In this document: piece by piece, positions 22,036-32,771 of the stretch
How the letters are laid out: every line of letters begins with the position of its first letter
Position numbering within the stretch: position 1 is the first letter of the stretch
Source of the DNA: Heterostelium multicystogenum
Taxonomy: Eukaryota; Evosea; Eumycetozoa; Acytosteliales; Acytosteliaceae
Assembly: GCA_003667245.1 (NCBI GenBank)
Contig: RCNN01000510.1
Span: forward strand, 1 to 64,000
Direction: 5' to 3'
Length of the DNA stretch: 64,000 nt
Position numbers and translations under genes: made by a program
The notes under the pieces: generated by a model
Database searches by the model: none
Told to the model about the DNA's origin: nothing
The model's input: only the letters and a program-made list of their open reading frames with translations

Positions 22036-24743
22036 ATCTCAAGTTATCAAAGTCGCTAATGATTTTACCGCTAAAAACAATTATATACAGGAAGACAGGT
22101 AAAGAGAAAGAAGAAGTGAAGAAATTTATTGATAATCAGTTGGAGGGTGAATTCATTGAAAGAAGGGTAGTACCATATGCATCACCAATTGTCACTGCTC
22201 CTAAGAAAGATGGTACCACCAGGGTGTGTATTGATTATTCTACAATCAACAAGGCTACGCAAAACGATGTTTATCCAATGCCAACTATCGACCAATTGCT
22301 TATGAGTCTAGCAGACTCTGTGATCTTCACAATTCTGGACGGTATAGACTCCTACAGACAGATCAGAGTTGCTGAAGAATCCAAGATATACACAGCTTTC
22401 ATTTGTGAAGAAGGCACGTTCATATCAAATAGGATGCAATTCGGTTCTAAGACAGCGCCGGCAACATTCCAGAGAGCTATTGATAAAATTTTAAGGGAAG
22501 AGAGAGATCACACCTTTCCATTCATTGACGACATCATTATTCACTCAAAGAAGGTGGAGGATCACCCGGCCCACTTAGAAAGCACACTACAAAGAATGGA
22601 GGATGCAAGCCTTCAGCTCAAAGCCAGCAAATGCAAGTTTGCTCAAAAGACTATATTAGTAGTTGGATATATTGTATCAGCCGAGGGAATACGAATCGAT
22701 CCCTCCAAATTCGAGAAGATTAGAACTGCCTTACACCCTAAGAACCACAAAGAGCTACAGAGAATGCTCGGATTGTTCAATTTCCTACGTCGTTTCATCA
22801 AGTATTTTGCGGATATAGCCATGCCACTATATGACAGCTTAAAACTGAAGGAATGGACATGGAACGAAAGACAACAAGATGCTGCCAACAAACTTATGTG
22901 TGAGTTGGAAAAGAATTTGGTATTGGCAATACCAAATAAGAGTGACTTACTAGTACTAGAAACCGACGCGTCCGACACTGGACTAGGTTCTGTACTAATG
23001 CAAAACGACAAATTGGTAGCCTTCCACTCAAGAACCTTGAAGCCAGCAGAACGCGGATACTCTGCTTTCGAAAGAGAATGCCTAGCTATGATAGATTCAA
23101 TCAAACATTTCCATTATATCTTGGCTGACTCCAAATTTGTGATAGTGACAGACCATCAAGCCTTGAAGGTACTCAATGCCCACAAGAACCAATCAAGAGG
23201 AAGGATTATTAGATGGAATATGGCATTGATGCCATACGATTTCACGGTGAAATATAGACCGGGTAAGCTGAACGTTGCGGCGGATGCCCTGTCAAGGTTA
23301 GAAGGTGAGGCAGAGAAGGATGAAGAGAAAGAAATGGAGAGGAAAGCGATCAAAGAATACATTGGAGCAATAACGCAGGAGACTCCAAAGAAGAAGGAAG
23401 AGGTAGTAAGAAAAGAGGTAACATTGGAAATGATATCAATTAGTCAAAGAGAGGACGAAGAAACAATGAATATGATTGCATACTTGGATGCGAAACTATT
23501 ACCGGAGGAAAATTACGAAGCGAATGATATCATCAGACATTCAATTTACTTTACTTTAGTAGACCACATTCTTTATAGGCTCCCACATCCTAATAGCAAG
23601 GAGATCAAGAACCATAGAGTTGTTATTCCACAGGAATTAGTAGACACAATTTTATATGCATATCATGATGACCCAATGACTGGTGCCCATCTAGGTTTCG
23701 AAAAGATGTCCGCGAGCATAAGATCCCGTTTCTATTGGAGATCTATGGACCACGATATCGCACATTGGATTAAATCGTGCGATACATGTCAAGTATTCAA
23801 AGATGATATACTACACGATAAATATGGCCCAATGCAATCAATAACCGTGACACAACCATTCCAGTTGGTAGGAGTTGATATTATAGGCCCGTTACCCATG
23901 ACAACCAATAAGAATCGATTTATAATAGTTTTCACTGACTATTTCACAAAATGGGTAGAAGCGATTCCAATGCAATCAATTGCAGCAGAACCAACTGCCA
24001 AAATATTCGTTGAACAAATAGTATTCCGCCACGGTGCTCCGAAAGCTCTACTCTCTGATTGCGGTGCAAATTTCTTGTCAGGATTAGTGAAAGCAACATG
24101 CAGATACTTCAAGACCAAGAAGATTTTCTCAGCACCATATCACCCACAAACCAATGGTCTCACAGAAAGATTCAACAAGACACTTATCCAAATGTTAAAA
24201 AACTACGTATATTTAAACGAATTAATTTGGGACGAATTCTTAGCAGTAGTACTTTACGCATATAGGAATACCATCCACGCTACAACAAAGTTATCCCCCT
24301 TCAGAATGATGTATGGAAGAGACGCATCATCATTACCAGACATTCAGCTACCATTAAACAATCTAGTCCCAAGAAGACTACCAGGAGATTATGTTGAAAA
24401 CCTAAAGAACGAACTGGAAAAATCATTTGTAATTGCAAGACAAAGGATTAAAATAGATCAACAGCGTCAACAGAACAACTATAATCTTCAACATTCTACA
24501 AAGAGACCAGTGGAGGACTATAAAGTAAATGATGAAGTATTAGTCAGACTCAACCATCCAGTGCAAATTATTCCATCCAAATTCTGTCCTAAGTGGATGG
24601 GACCTTTCAAAATCACTAAGATAGTCAACACCAATGCCTTCCATGTGGACCTACCAGCTCAATTCCCATCGAAAGTAGTTAATCGAATGTACTTAAAGAA
24701 GTATATACCAAGAATGAGCAAACTTTTAAACCCCAAGTTTTGA
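22032..24743 (+). CDS. pol: Retrotransposon reverse transcriptase, RNase H and integrase
   Basis: A 903-residue uninterrupted ORF. The RT shows PYASPIVTAPKKDGTTRVCIDY and the catalytic FPFIDDIIIHS box (FIDD in place of the usual YxDD). RNase H shows LETDASDTGLGSVL and VTDHQALK. Integrase shows an HHCC domain ending in SCDTCQVF, then VGVDIIGPLP, LLSDCGANFLSG and TNGLTERFN, giving the D, D and E residues. The C-terminus has a GPY/F-like motif (KWMGPFKI) and no chromodomain. Its long intact frame contrasts with the broken host genes around it. Confidence 0.95.
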   Translation: MNLKLSKSLMILPLKTIIYRKTGKEKEEVKKFIDNQLEGEFIERRVVPYASPIVTAPKKDGTTRVCIDYSTINKATQNDVYPMPTIDQLLMSLADSVIFTILDGIDSYRQIRVAEESKIYTAFICEEGTFISNRMQFGSKTAPATFQRAIDKILREERDHTFPFIDDIIIHSKKVEDHPAHLESTLQRMEDASLQLKASKCKFAQKTILVVGYIVSAEGIRIDPSKFEKIRTALHPKNHKELQRMLGLFNFLRRFIKYFADIAMPLYDSLKLKEWTWNERQQDAANKLMCELEKNLVLAIPNKSDLLVLETDASDTGLGSVLMQNDKLVAFHSRTLKPAERGYSAFERECLAMIDSIKHFHYILADSKFVIVTDHQALKVLNAHKNQSRGRIIRWNMALMPYDFTVKYRPGKLNVAADALSRLEGEAEKDEEKEMERKAIKEYIGAITQETPKKKEEVVRKEVTLEMISISQREDEETMNMIAYLDAKLLPEENYEANDIIRHSIYFTLVDHILYRLPHPNSKEIKNHRVVIPQELVDTILYAYHDDPMTGAHLGFEKMSASIRSRFYWRSMDHDIAHWIKSCDTCQVFKDDILHDKYGPMQSITVTQPFQLVGVDIIGPLPMTTNKNRFIIVFTDYFTKWVEAIPMQSIAAEPTAKIFVEQIVFRHGAPKALLSDCGANFLSGLVKATCRYFKTKKIFSAPYHPQTNGLTERFNKTLIQMLKNYVYLNELIWDEFLAVVLYAYRNTIHATTKLSPFRMMYGRDASSLPDIQLPLNNLVPRRLPGDYVENLKNELEKSFVIARQRIKIDQQRQQNNYNLQHSTKRPVEDYKVNDEVLVRLNHPVQIIPSKFCPKWMGPFKITKIVNTNAFHVDLPAQFPSKVVNRMYLKKYIPRMSKLLNPKF

Positions 24744-24793
24744 AGCAGGTCAACACTACAGATCAAAATCTGCAATTAAGTATTAACACAAGC

Positions 24794-24810
24794 TTTCGAA
24801 GAGGGGAGTA
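24794..24810 (+). other. Polypurine tract
   Basis: GAAGAGGGGAGTA lies just before the 3' LTR, where plus-strand DNA synthesis would be primed. Confidence 0.75.
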
Positions 24811-24811
24811 T

Positions 24812-25198
24812 TGTAATATACATGATTATATTACAATAAATCATATATAATAGACGAACGTCTTATAGAAATCATCAGCAACAACATTATACAAAATCAT
24901 CATAAAAATCAACAAATCAACAATAGCAAAATATCAATAAGTCAACGAAAGAAAAGAATATAAAAATAGTAAAATAACCGAATGAATCGTGAGTGTGATT
25001 TGGTACGGAAATAGAATAAAGATATATAGAGTTAGAGTATTTAGAATTAAGTAATTGTATGTGTGTGTGATAAAGTCATTGTAATTGAGAACATAGTTAT
25101 TATAAAGAATTAAGAGTAATAAATAGTAAATTGTTAAGATCATAGAGAACCAAACATATATATATATAATAATATAGAATATAAGCCTCTATATTATA
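24812..25198 (+). repeat. 3' LTR
   Basis: Appears base-for-base identical to the 5' LTR by eye, 387 bases. It is followed by the target duplication ATTTT. Confidence 0.93.
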
Positions 25199-25217
25199 AT
25201 TTTGATAATCCCTCTTA

Positions 25218-25259
25218 TTTTTGTTTTTGAGGTATTTTCTAAAGTCTCAAAAACAAAAA
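25218..25259. repeat. 14 bp perfect inverted repeat
   Basis: TTTTTGTTTTTGAG and CTCAAAAACAAAAA form a 14 bp stem around a 14-base loop, 15 bases past the 3' target duplication. It lies outside the element. It could be a foldback remnant or chance in AT-rich sequence. Confidence 0.6.
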
Positions 25260-25554
25260 CAAATATATTTTCAAAAACACATACAAAAATCAACGACAAT
25301 CTTTAACATTCCAATTACATATGTTACTAGTTGTTACCTGTTGAGACAATGATGTATTTATCTTTCAAGAATACCTTCTTACATCTTATTCATGAGTCTT
25401 CTTATTTCACTTACCATGTTCTCATTTTACTTCTTCCATCATACTAATTTTCTTAAACACAAAGTTGAATTCAACTTCCATTCCCTTTTGTTATTTGTAT
25501 ATATATATATATATATGCATAATGATAGTTTTATAATACAATAAATAGTTTATT

Positions 25555-27083
25555 TTAAAAATCTTCTTTTTCAATATGGATATCAACTAAATTGTCATCA
25601 AATAATATATTATATTGAAGAGTCTTTTTGTTTTCCTTGAAAATAAGTATTATGACAACCAAAAAGCTTGCAAAACAAATTGATACCAATGGCACTACTG
25701 ATGGTAGCAACCATGGTGATGGGTGGGTACTTGGCACAGATTCAAGGCAGATAGCTGGTTCATATGTTGGTGCATTTGTATAATTTACAATTAGCAAATC
25801 GAAAATGGCGAGAGAGTCATTTTTAAACTTTGGATAGGAGATAAAGTATTGAGCATTTCCTATATTTTGTTGCACTGGATCATCCACTAAATCCAGAGTA
25901 CATGTTTGGACTATTGTACCATCATCCTGTAAGCAACGGGATGGATATCGACCATAGAGGGAAGCTGAGTTTTTAGTAAATAGGAACCAACGATTATCTT
26001 GGTTAATGTTATCGTATTGGTGGCTACTGTAGGCTATCGTTTGAGTATCACATGTGTTGTTATAGAAAGTTTCAATTTTTGAAACCTAATTGATATTTAG
26101 AACTATATGAATTTGGAAGATTCAAAACTTGGACTTTAAATTGCATTGTGTTTGGTTGTACGTTTGTAGTGTAGTCTCCAATAGTCTGTGTGAAAGGTGA
26201 ACCAACTAATTTCATAGAAACCTTAATTGTACCATCACCAGCAATAGTATTTACGGTACTGGTATAAATAACAGTGTCTGTACCACTTGTAGTTTTCGTC
26301 CATGTAACACCTGTTGTCAAATCTTTCAATAGGACATATGAGTTCATCGTGGTATCCCATATATTTAATTTATTGAAAACAATATTCCATTCCAAATAAC
26401 CAGCTTGATATATATATTTAAAGTTTGGTTGAGTGGGGCTATATTGATTCGTTGAATAAACTTGATCTGAATAAATAATTAATATACCTATCATTCTCAG
26501 ATTTCTTATAATAATAAAATACCCAAGTTACATAATGGACCAACCATATTTGAAGAACATTGGCAAACTCCATAAGAACAAACATCAGGAGAATTACATT
26601 GGTTGTTGTCAACGCCACCTATACAGCTGGTGGGAGATTGGCTATAGATTAGCATTTGAGGGAAAACATAAGTAATACCGTCTAGGATGTATGTGATATC
26701 TAGCGCCTGCAATTGATTAAGAACGTTATAATCATAGGCAAAGCCCTCACAAACAATGGTTGTGTTTTGAACAAGAAAAGTCAGTTGCCACGCCTGTGTG
26801 GAACAAACTGTTTTGGTTGATCCAAGTAGAATTTTTATCTTTGAACTATCACCTCCTAGATTTTGTCCAACTATGGTAATAGAGTCTGAGAAAGGAGCCA
26901 CAATAAGCTGCTGGCTTATTATAGGTGGTGGTACAGATTGGCCATTAACTAGGAGAATGGTAGCTTTATAGTTTTAAGAAAAGAAGAACAATATAAGTAT
27001 TTGTTTATACAGTTTGTTTCATATTTACACTTACTTAAAACCAATAAAAGAAATATTTGTATATAATTAATAGAAAAGGCCAT
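25555..27083 (-). CDS. ComC-like surface protein: IPT/TIG, EGF, transmembrane
   Basis: Exon 1 (27083-about 27036) encodes a signal peptide, MAFSINYIQIFLLLVL. After a short intron come an IPT/TIG-like domain (ITIVGQNLGGDSSKIKILLG), a Cys-rich EGF-like segment (NQCNSPDVCSYGVCQC), an intron (about 26519-26465), then the conserved ComC-family block (YLEWNIVFNKLNIWDTTMNS ... YVLLKDLTTGV). One transmembrane helix (VVPLVSICFASFLVVIILIF) and a short cytoplasmic tail follow. A frameshift at an A run (about 26080) interrupts it. Single-pass membrane location is clear from the sequence. ComC relatives act in cell-cell signalling during development; the role here is inference. It is short for this family, with one IPT unit. 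Confidence 0.8.
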
Positions 27084-27562
27084 TCGAGTTGTATTTGTAT
27101 AAACGATTATAACTATTGACTCTCGGTATATTGATAATGAAAAAGATTGTATAGTCTACATATATAGCTTCTTGCTTTCTATTGGCCTACACTAACATCA
27201 AAGCTGCTTCGTGATAGTTAAAGAAAAAGAGATTCGTAGTATTGGGGGTTCATAATTAGTCTATACAAAGTGTAATAGGTCAACTTTATTAGAAAATATT
27301 TTGTAGTAGCTTGTAGGAGAGGTCCCTACTTCTATTTTTTTCTTAAATTTTGGAATTTTTTTGGGGGTAGTTTTAAATTCTTATCAAAAAAAGTTAAAAA
27401 TAAATCTAATATTTTGTTGATGCACTCAATCATCTAGAATTCAAGATTGCAATCTCAAATGCTTTTTATCTAGCTAACTAGATATGAAAGTTTTAAACTA
27501 CATATTACATTTAATCGGCTAAATACTCTTATCCATTTAAGGAAAGAATCAGTGGAACTTAC

Positions 27563-28400
27563 TTACTTAGAAGTGTCAAGCTCCCATCCTTCCAGAGAAC
27601 TTTCTGGATATACATATACCCATCTTTAAAGTTGGTTGTTGAACCTAATTTAATATATTTACCAAAAATGGTAAAGACCTATGATCAGTACTCAATCAGG
27701 TGAACAGTGATGTGCTCCACCAATAGTTTAACTGAAACTTTTGGATCGTTTGCAAAAGGTTTTTGCATATCAATAATCATACATTCGAGTCTTTATTCAT
27801 CTCGCCACTTAAGATAGTGACAACAATTCCCAACATGCGATCTCTCGTAGCAAACATGAGCCACTTTTGATCAATAGGCGGAGGAACAAATGATAAACGA
27901 GAAAATATTACTCGGCTAAAACTAGAATAAGTGACTTTTTTGGTATAGCTAATTCTTTCTCTAAATAGAAATTAAATAATGGGAACTATTGTTGAGAACA
28001 CCATTGATGTCGTTGACATTATAAACTGGATTTCATATGTTTAATTATTTGATTGGATTTCGGTAGTAACAGTATTTGCATCTAGCATCATTTGTTTATT
28101 TCATAATATCAATTGATTCATTTCTATTGGTAATATCAATCAATTTATTTCGATTGAGCATCAGTTCCTGCAAGTTTACTCCTCAAATAGCTTTTCAGCG
28201 TACTAATATTGGGCGAAACCTATCCTAATACCATAGTAAACCAAAGTAATTCAATAAAGATGCAAATATGTTTGTCTGAAACTTTCGTACATCACTATTG
28301 AATTTGGATTTAAGAAATATTTTCTTCCATATTGGTTTACAACCAACAACTGGGACCCCAGCATTTGGAACAAGTTTATATCCAATATTGGATAAACTTT
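27563..28400 (-). pseudogene. Unidentified frameshifted coding region
   Basis: Several coding-like blocks read leftward in changing frames: NIGYKLVPNAGVPVVGCKPI (about 28375), KELAIPKKSLILVLAE (about 27945), RLSFVPPPIDQKWLMFATRD (about 27890), MIIDMQKPFANDPKVSVKL (about 27785) and YIKLGSTTNFKDGYMYIQKV (about 27645). A GTAAGTAAG donor is at about 27568. The blocks are too ordered for noise, but I do not recognise the family. It could be an upstream part of a larger surface protein or a decayed gene. Confidence 0.4.
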
Positions 28401-28576
28401 AAAAAACAGCAAAGATAATATCTGAATGAAAATTAACTAATTCATTATAATAAAACATACATTTTGCAGGAAACAAATATCTTGTAGCTGAAATATTAAA
28501 AAACGAAACAATCATCAACAAATGAGATTTTTCATACACTAATTCTTTACCATTCATAATTCCTAATTAGTTAATA

Positions 28577-29386
28577 ATGATATTGGAGCATCTCAAACTT
28601 CGATTGTGTTCTAACACTCAATCAACAAATCAAATCAATTCGTTTTCTGATGATACTGATCGAACAAAGATACACTCCAAAGATATTGATACTAAACAAT
28701 CAAAGAGTGCATTTGTCGAACCAAACAATGCTGAATGCGAAAGAGTTGTAACAAAAACATTGAAAGAAGGTAACTACACAAGAAAAATCAAACAATACAA
28801 GCCAAGCAAGACAACAATTAACAGCAAATTCACAATAAAATACAAAGATGAATCAATACAGTATATCATGAAAGAAATGGTTAAGTTGGGCTGTCTACCA
28901 CCAGTTATTAAGTGCAAGCCCTGTCAAGAAGAATCGTTTGGGTTATTTCGAGCCTGGAAGTGGTGTAATGTGTACCAACAGATAGTAGAGCAGTAGTAGA
29001 TAGAATCTAATAATGTGATCATTTTCTTGTAGCTCATTATTTGCAATAATATTAAAACCTACTCAGTGACATTGAGAAACACTATTTTACATGAGATGAT
29101 ACATGCTTATGATACATGTAGATATGATTTAGATACAGACAATTGTATTCATCTGGCGTGTACAGAGATTAGAGCAGCAAATCTAAGTGGTGATTGCAAA
29201 TTTTCACAAGAATTTGGACGTGGTAATCTTCACCTCTACAATCACATGGCAGAATGTACAAAGAGAAGGGCTATCAAATCACTAGAAGCACACCCCAAAT
29301 GTAAAGCAAATGCAGAGTTGTCAGTTTTGAAAGCTTGGGATAAATGTAATACAGATTTCTCACCCTTTACAACAATTCCAAGATAG
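28577..29386 (+). CDS. atp23: Mitochondrial metalloprotease ATP23 (peptidase M76)
   Basis: An inner-membrane zinc metalloprotease that processes ATP synthase subunit 6 and acts as an assembly chaperone in yeast. The metal site is LHEMIHAYDTCRYD (about 29090), the HExxH of the M76 family. The upstream segment contains YFEPGSGVMCTNR (about 28930-28980), readable after removing one G from a GGG run. An intron is likely between 28982 and 29032, with acceptor TTTCTTGTAG. Another shift lies near 29065. The Cys-rich pattern after the active site is also typical. The N-terminus is polar and its start uncertain. Confidence 0.82.
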
Positions 29387-29499
29387 TAAATTATTTAATA
29401 GATTAAACCGATCGATTTTTTAAACTATTATAACGTTTTTATTTATTTAAATTTTGATATAACCTTTCACTGAAGCTACGCCTAACCAATTGAATTGAA

Positions 29500-30320
29500 T
29501 TAATGTTTTGTAATTGTTGTTCTCCAAACAGAAGCAAATGTAGAATTGCATCCATAGTAACCTGCCAATCCTGTCAAGACATGCCAAATAGCATGGAGTT
29601 GAAGTCCTGGAATTACGTATCCGTTGTCACAGAGTTTACGCTCAATCAACCAAGAAAAGTATGCTGTCAACATAGAAATAGTTGAAAATACAAGCAACTT
29701 CTTACTGTTTGATTGTCTAAGTGGCAAATTAATTTTTCGCGATGTGTAGTAGGATGATATAACCAATGTAATGACGAGCACACCAAATGATACCTGTAAT
29801 ATGGTGGGTAGATTTCTGATTATATAGATGGTTGTTGCGACCAAAAGGAATAGCATGTTAAAACGTAGGGCAAAAGGAAGCGGAAAAGTTTGTAATATTT
29901 GCTGTCAGCTTTGCTCACTGGATTGATTGTGAAAAAACAGTATAGGAAACACGATACGGAAATGATCATTGGGGAACTCATCAAACAGTTGATTTTTATA
30001 TAAGAGGGTTGCGTGGTAGAATGCCGATCCAACACCAAACTGTTGACAATGCCAAGTAGGACACCATCACCTTGGTACGTATATTGAGTGCCTTCACAAT
30101 CTTGATGTGTTGCTGTAACTTTTGGCCATAAGGAAATGTCAGAAGGTACATTCCATAGACCGCAAATGCCGTTATCGCAAAACTTGAAATTGTATTATAG
30201 AATTCGCATATATATATGGTGAAACCTCATAGTTCAGTTCGCACCAGTCAATTGGTGAATCTGGGATTCCCCAATAATATTGTTTATATTGTGTGGTAAA
30301 TGATCTTCAATAATTGTCAT
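29500..30320 (-). CDS. Alkaline ceramidase
   Basis: A multi-pass membrane hydrolase that releases sphingosine-type bases from ceramides in the ER/Golgi. Family signatures, 5' to 3': YWGIPDSPIDWCELNYEVSP (about 30280-30220), VGSAFYHATL (about 30020), ERKLCDNGYVIPGLQLHAIW and WHVLTGLAGY (about 29640-29560). The Asp/Ser/His residues that bind zinc and the substrate are therefore present. Four or more hydrophobic helices can be seen. Frame changes occur near 30295 (a T run), 30015 and 29880. The start ATG at 30320 gives MTIIEDH and is my best choice. Confidence 0.85.
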
Positions 30321-31269
30321 TATAACAATTTACGTTGGTGAATCACAGGTTGTCTACGAGGTTGAAGAATTAATAATGATTAATAAAACCATACAAATAT
30401 ATTGGTATATTAGATAGTTATTAGATAGATGTTGAATGACTTGCTCTTGTTTGATCATTGGCAATAACATAAGCAGCAGATTGCTGTTTAATTAATTAAT
30501 AAATATTAAATTAAATATATTTTAATTGGTTTATTCAATCTTCTCATACTTGTAACAACTCACTTTGTAAAATATGAGAATATTGCTTCATTGTAAACAT
30601 TGCCATCAACAACAGCGCATCAAACCCATCATCTCCATTAATGATTGTAAATTTAACTTACATGAATGCAAAATTATTTAATTTTGGCAAACAGCTTATA
30701 TTGGATTAATATGTTGTTTTAAACAAACAACACTCAATATGGTATTGTGTGTGTGATTGAATATAAATTGGTTTGTGGTGAATAAATAGTGTGTGTGTGT
30801 TGTGTTTGTTTTGGTGAGCGCAGCTAGGTAGTTTGAGTGGTAGTAATGATATATTGTAATGCTATAGTGAAAATTGTAATGTGATACAATATTTGTAAAT
30901 TTAAAGATATAATAGTTATTGTTAAGGAATGATCTTTTAAACGGAATATTAAAAACTAATAGTTTAAAACTATTACAATGAATGACTTCTTTTGGTATGT
31001 ATGGGGGGAACTTACAAACAAACGAATTCATTTAATTTCGTTGGAGTAAAAAATAAAAATTTATAACCTCATAATAACATCATCAAAAACTCTACAAGCA
31101 TGAAAAACGGGTGTCCTCTAATTTTTTTGACCAAATTATCAAGATTGTTTATAAACAATTAATCTTAGGTTGACAATTTTGTAGGACTGGAGTCATATTA
31201 TTGCTGTGAATTCAGCAAATTAGATTTTATTTGTTGTTGTTGTTGTTCTGACCAACTTGCAACAATCGA
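30321..31269. other. Intergenic region without a supported gene
   Basis: About 950 AT-rich bases between the ceramidase and the GSKIP-like gene. A TGTG microsatellite lies at about 30745-30800. I see no RNA gene or conserved ORF. Confidence 0.4.
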
Positions 31270-31654
31270 TTAAAGAGTTGTTGTTGGAATGCTTGTTTGA
31301 TACTTTTCACTGTAGTTCATCAATAGTGATGAAAGAGAATCGAATGAACTCTCTAAATTGAAATCTTTAGCATTATCACATGGGTTGATATATTCTAAAA
31401 CCTATGTAATTCGTAATCAATTAATATGAATTGACGGGTGATGTAATTGTTATTTGGTAAACATTTACTTTGAAACCTTCAAGCATTGACATTCTGATAA
31501 GTAATATGAATTGTTCTAAACATTTAACTTCTAGCATGATAACACCGGATTCAACATCAGACTTATGATGGTCTCTAAGTATCTTTACACATTCTACACC
31601 AAATTCTACATCATTGATTGCATCTTTAATTTCGAAATCAAAGTTATCCATCAA
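31270..31654 (-). CDS. Small GSKIP-like (DUF727) protein
   Basis: A two-exon gene of about 105 residues. Exon 1 begins MMDNFDFEIKDAINDVEFGV and includes VIMLEVKCLEQFILLI. The donor GTAAATG follows EGFK (about 31466) and the acceptor TTACATAG precedes VLEYINPCDNAKDF (about 31402). The end, ESSFDSLSSLLMNYSEKY, resembles the YxSLLxxxSxxY end of GSKIP/DUF727 domains, and the start resembles their DVxFGV segment. GSKIP proteins bind GSK3 and PKA in animals. The assignment is by motif shape only. It is divergent from VPS22, sharing a 133-base promoter region. Confidence 0.5.
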
Positions 31655-31787
31655 TATTTATTTGTAATTAAATCAATTAGTTGCATTCAAATTAATGAGC
31701 TAGTTTGAAAGAACAACAAAATTTTTTAATTTTAATTTTCTAATTTCACAAATAAAATATATTAACTTATTGTTGTGTATATATACG

Positions 31788-32691
31788 ATGAGGAGAGGCG
31801 TAGGAATTCAAGCTATACATAAGCAAAACCAACAACAAAAGCAACTCCAGAATATAAGTGAGCAGTTGAATACCGATAACTTCAAAAAGATAAATGAACA
31901 GTTATCTACATTCAAGACTAATTTGGAGGAGTTTGCCCTCAAACATAAAAAAGACATCATAAAGAAACCCAGAGTTCAGAAAATACTTTCAGGATATGTG
32001 CTCTACAATTGGTGTTGATCCATTGGCTTGTACTTATCTCTTAGAAATGATTTAGTCCAACATGATTCTAATACTCTCTCTAGCAAACAAAGGATTTTGG
32101 TGTCAGGTATTGGGTGTAGGTGATTTCTATATCAATTGGGAGTACAGATTATTGAGATATGTTTGAAATATAGAGCTACCAATGGTGGTCTCATTGAGAT
32201 CACTACTCTCACTGATCATATTAGAAAGATGAGAGGTAAAGCAGCAAATGAAATCAGCAGGTATGATAGAATATCACTTGAAATAAACTTATCAATCTAA
32301 CAAATCATTTTCATAAAGCGATGATGTAGAGGTATCAATATCTAAACTAAAAGTTTTAGGAAATGGATATAATATATTAAAAATAGATTCTAAAAAGATT
32401 GTTCAATCTGTACCGTGCGAGTTAAACAAGGATCACACCGATGTTTTAATTAAAGCACAATCTCTGGGTGGCTTTATTACAGTTTCGCACTTGAGCAAAA
32501 TGGGATGGGACCAACAAAGAATAAAGAGTGTTGATTGTATGTATTGAATCAATATCTTCAAGTTGAATATGCTAACTTTCCAGTTTAGGATGTATTATTA
32601 GCAGAAGGTATGGCGTGGGATTGACGACCAATCAGAATTCAATGAAACATTATATTGGTTCCCAAGTTTATGGTCAAACACATTCGAATAA
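31788..32691 (+). CDS. vps22: ESCRT-II subunit VPS22/SNF8
   Basis: A winged-helix subunit of ESCRT-II, which sorts ubiquitinated cargo into multivesicular bodies. It starts MRRGVGIQAIHKQNQQQKQ and continues with FKTNLEEFALKHKKDI, both strongly conserved. STIGVDPLA is at about 32000-32030 after a frame change near 31990. A later exon carries IQSVPCELNK-like sequence (32405-32440), then LSKMGWDQQR and ETLYWFPSLW near the end. Introns are visible at about 32260-32315 and 32535-32588. One extra G near 32622 breaks the last exon; the corrected stop is at 32689-32691. Confidence 0.87.
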
Positions 32692-32771
32692 ATAGTTGTA
32701 ATATTAGCGTAATGGTTAACATAGTACAGAGAATTTATAATTGTTTATTTTTGTTTGTTGACTATAATACA

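Larger units (their letters stand above)
20112..25198 (+). mobile_element. Complete Ty3/gypsy-type LTR retrotransposon beside tRNA-Asn
   Basis: Two LTRs of 387 bases, which I see as identical, bound a gag-protease-RT-RNase H-integrase coding region. The element is flanked by a 5-base duplication ATTTT (20107-20111 and 25199-25203). Domain order, with integrase last, places it in the Ty3/gypsy superfamily. Insertion 15 bp upstream of a tRNA gene matches the known habit of dictyostelid gypsy elements such as DGLT-A and skipper-2. Identical LTRs imply recent insertion. Confidence 0.95.

Noticed and set aside
30696..31031. 111-codon minus ORF rich in Tyr, His and Asn
   Set aside because: It covers a TG microsatellite and AT-rich spacer, with no codon or domain signal.
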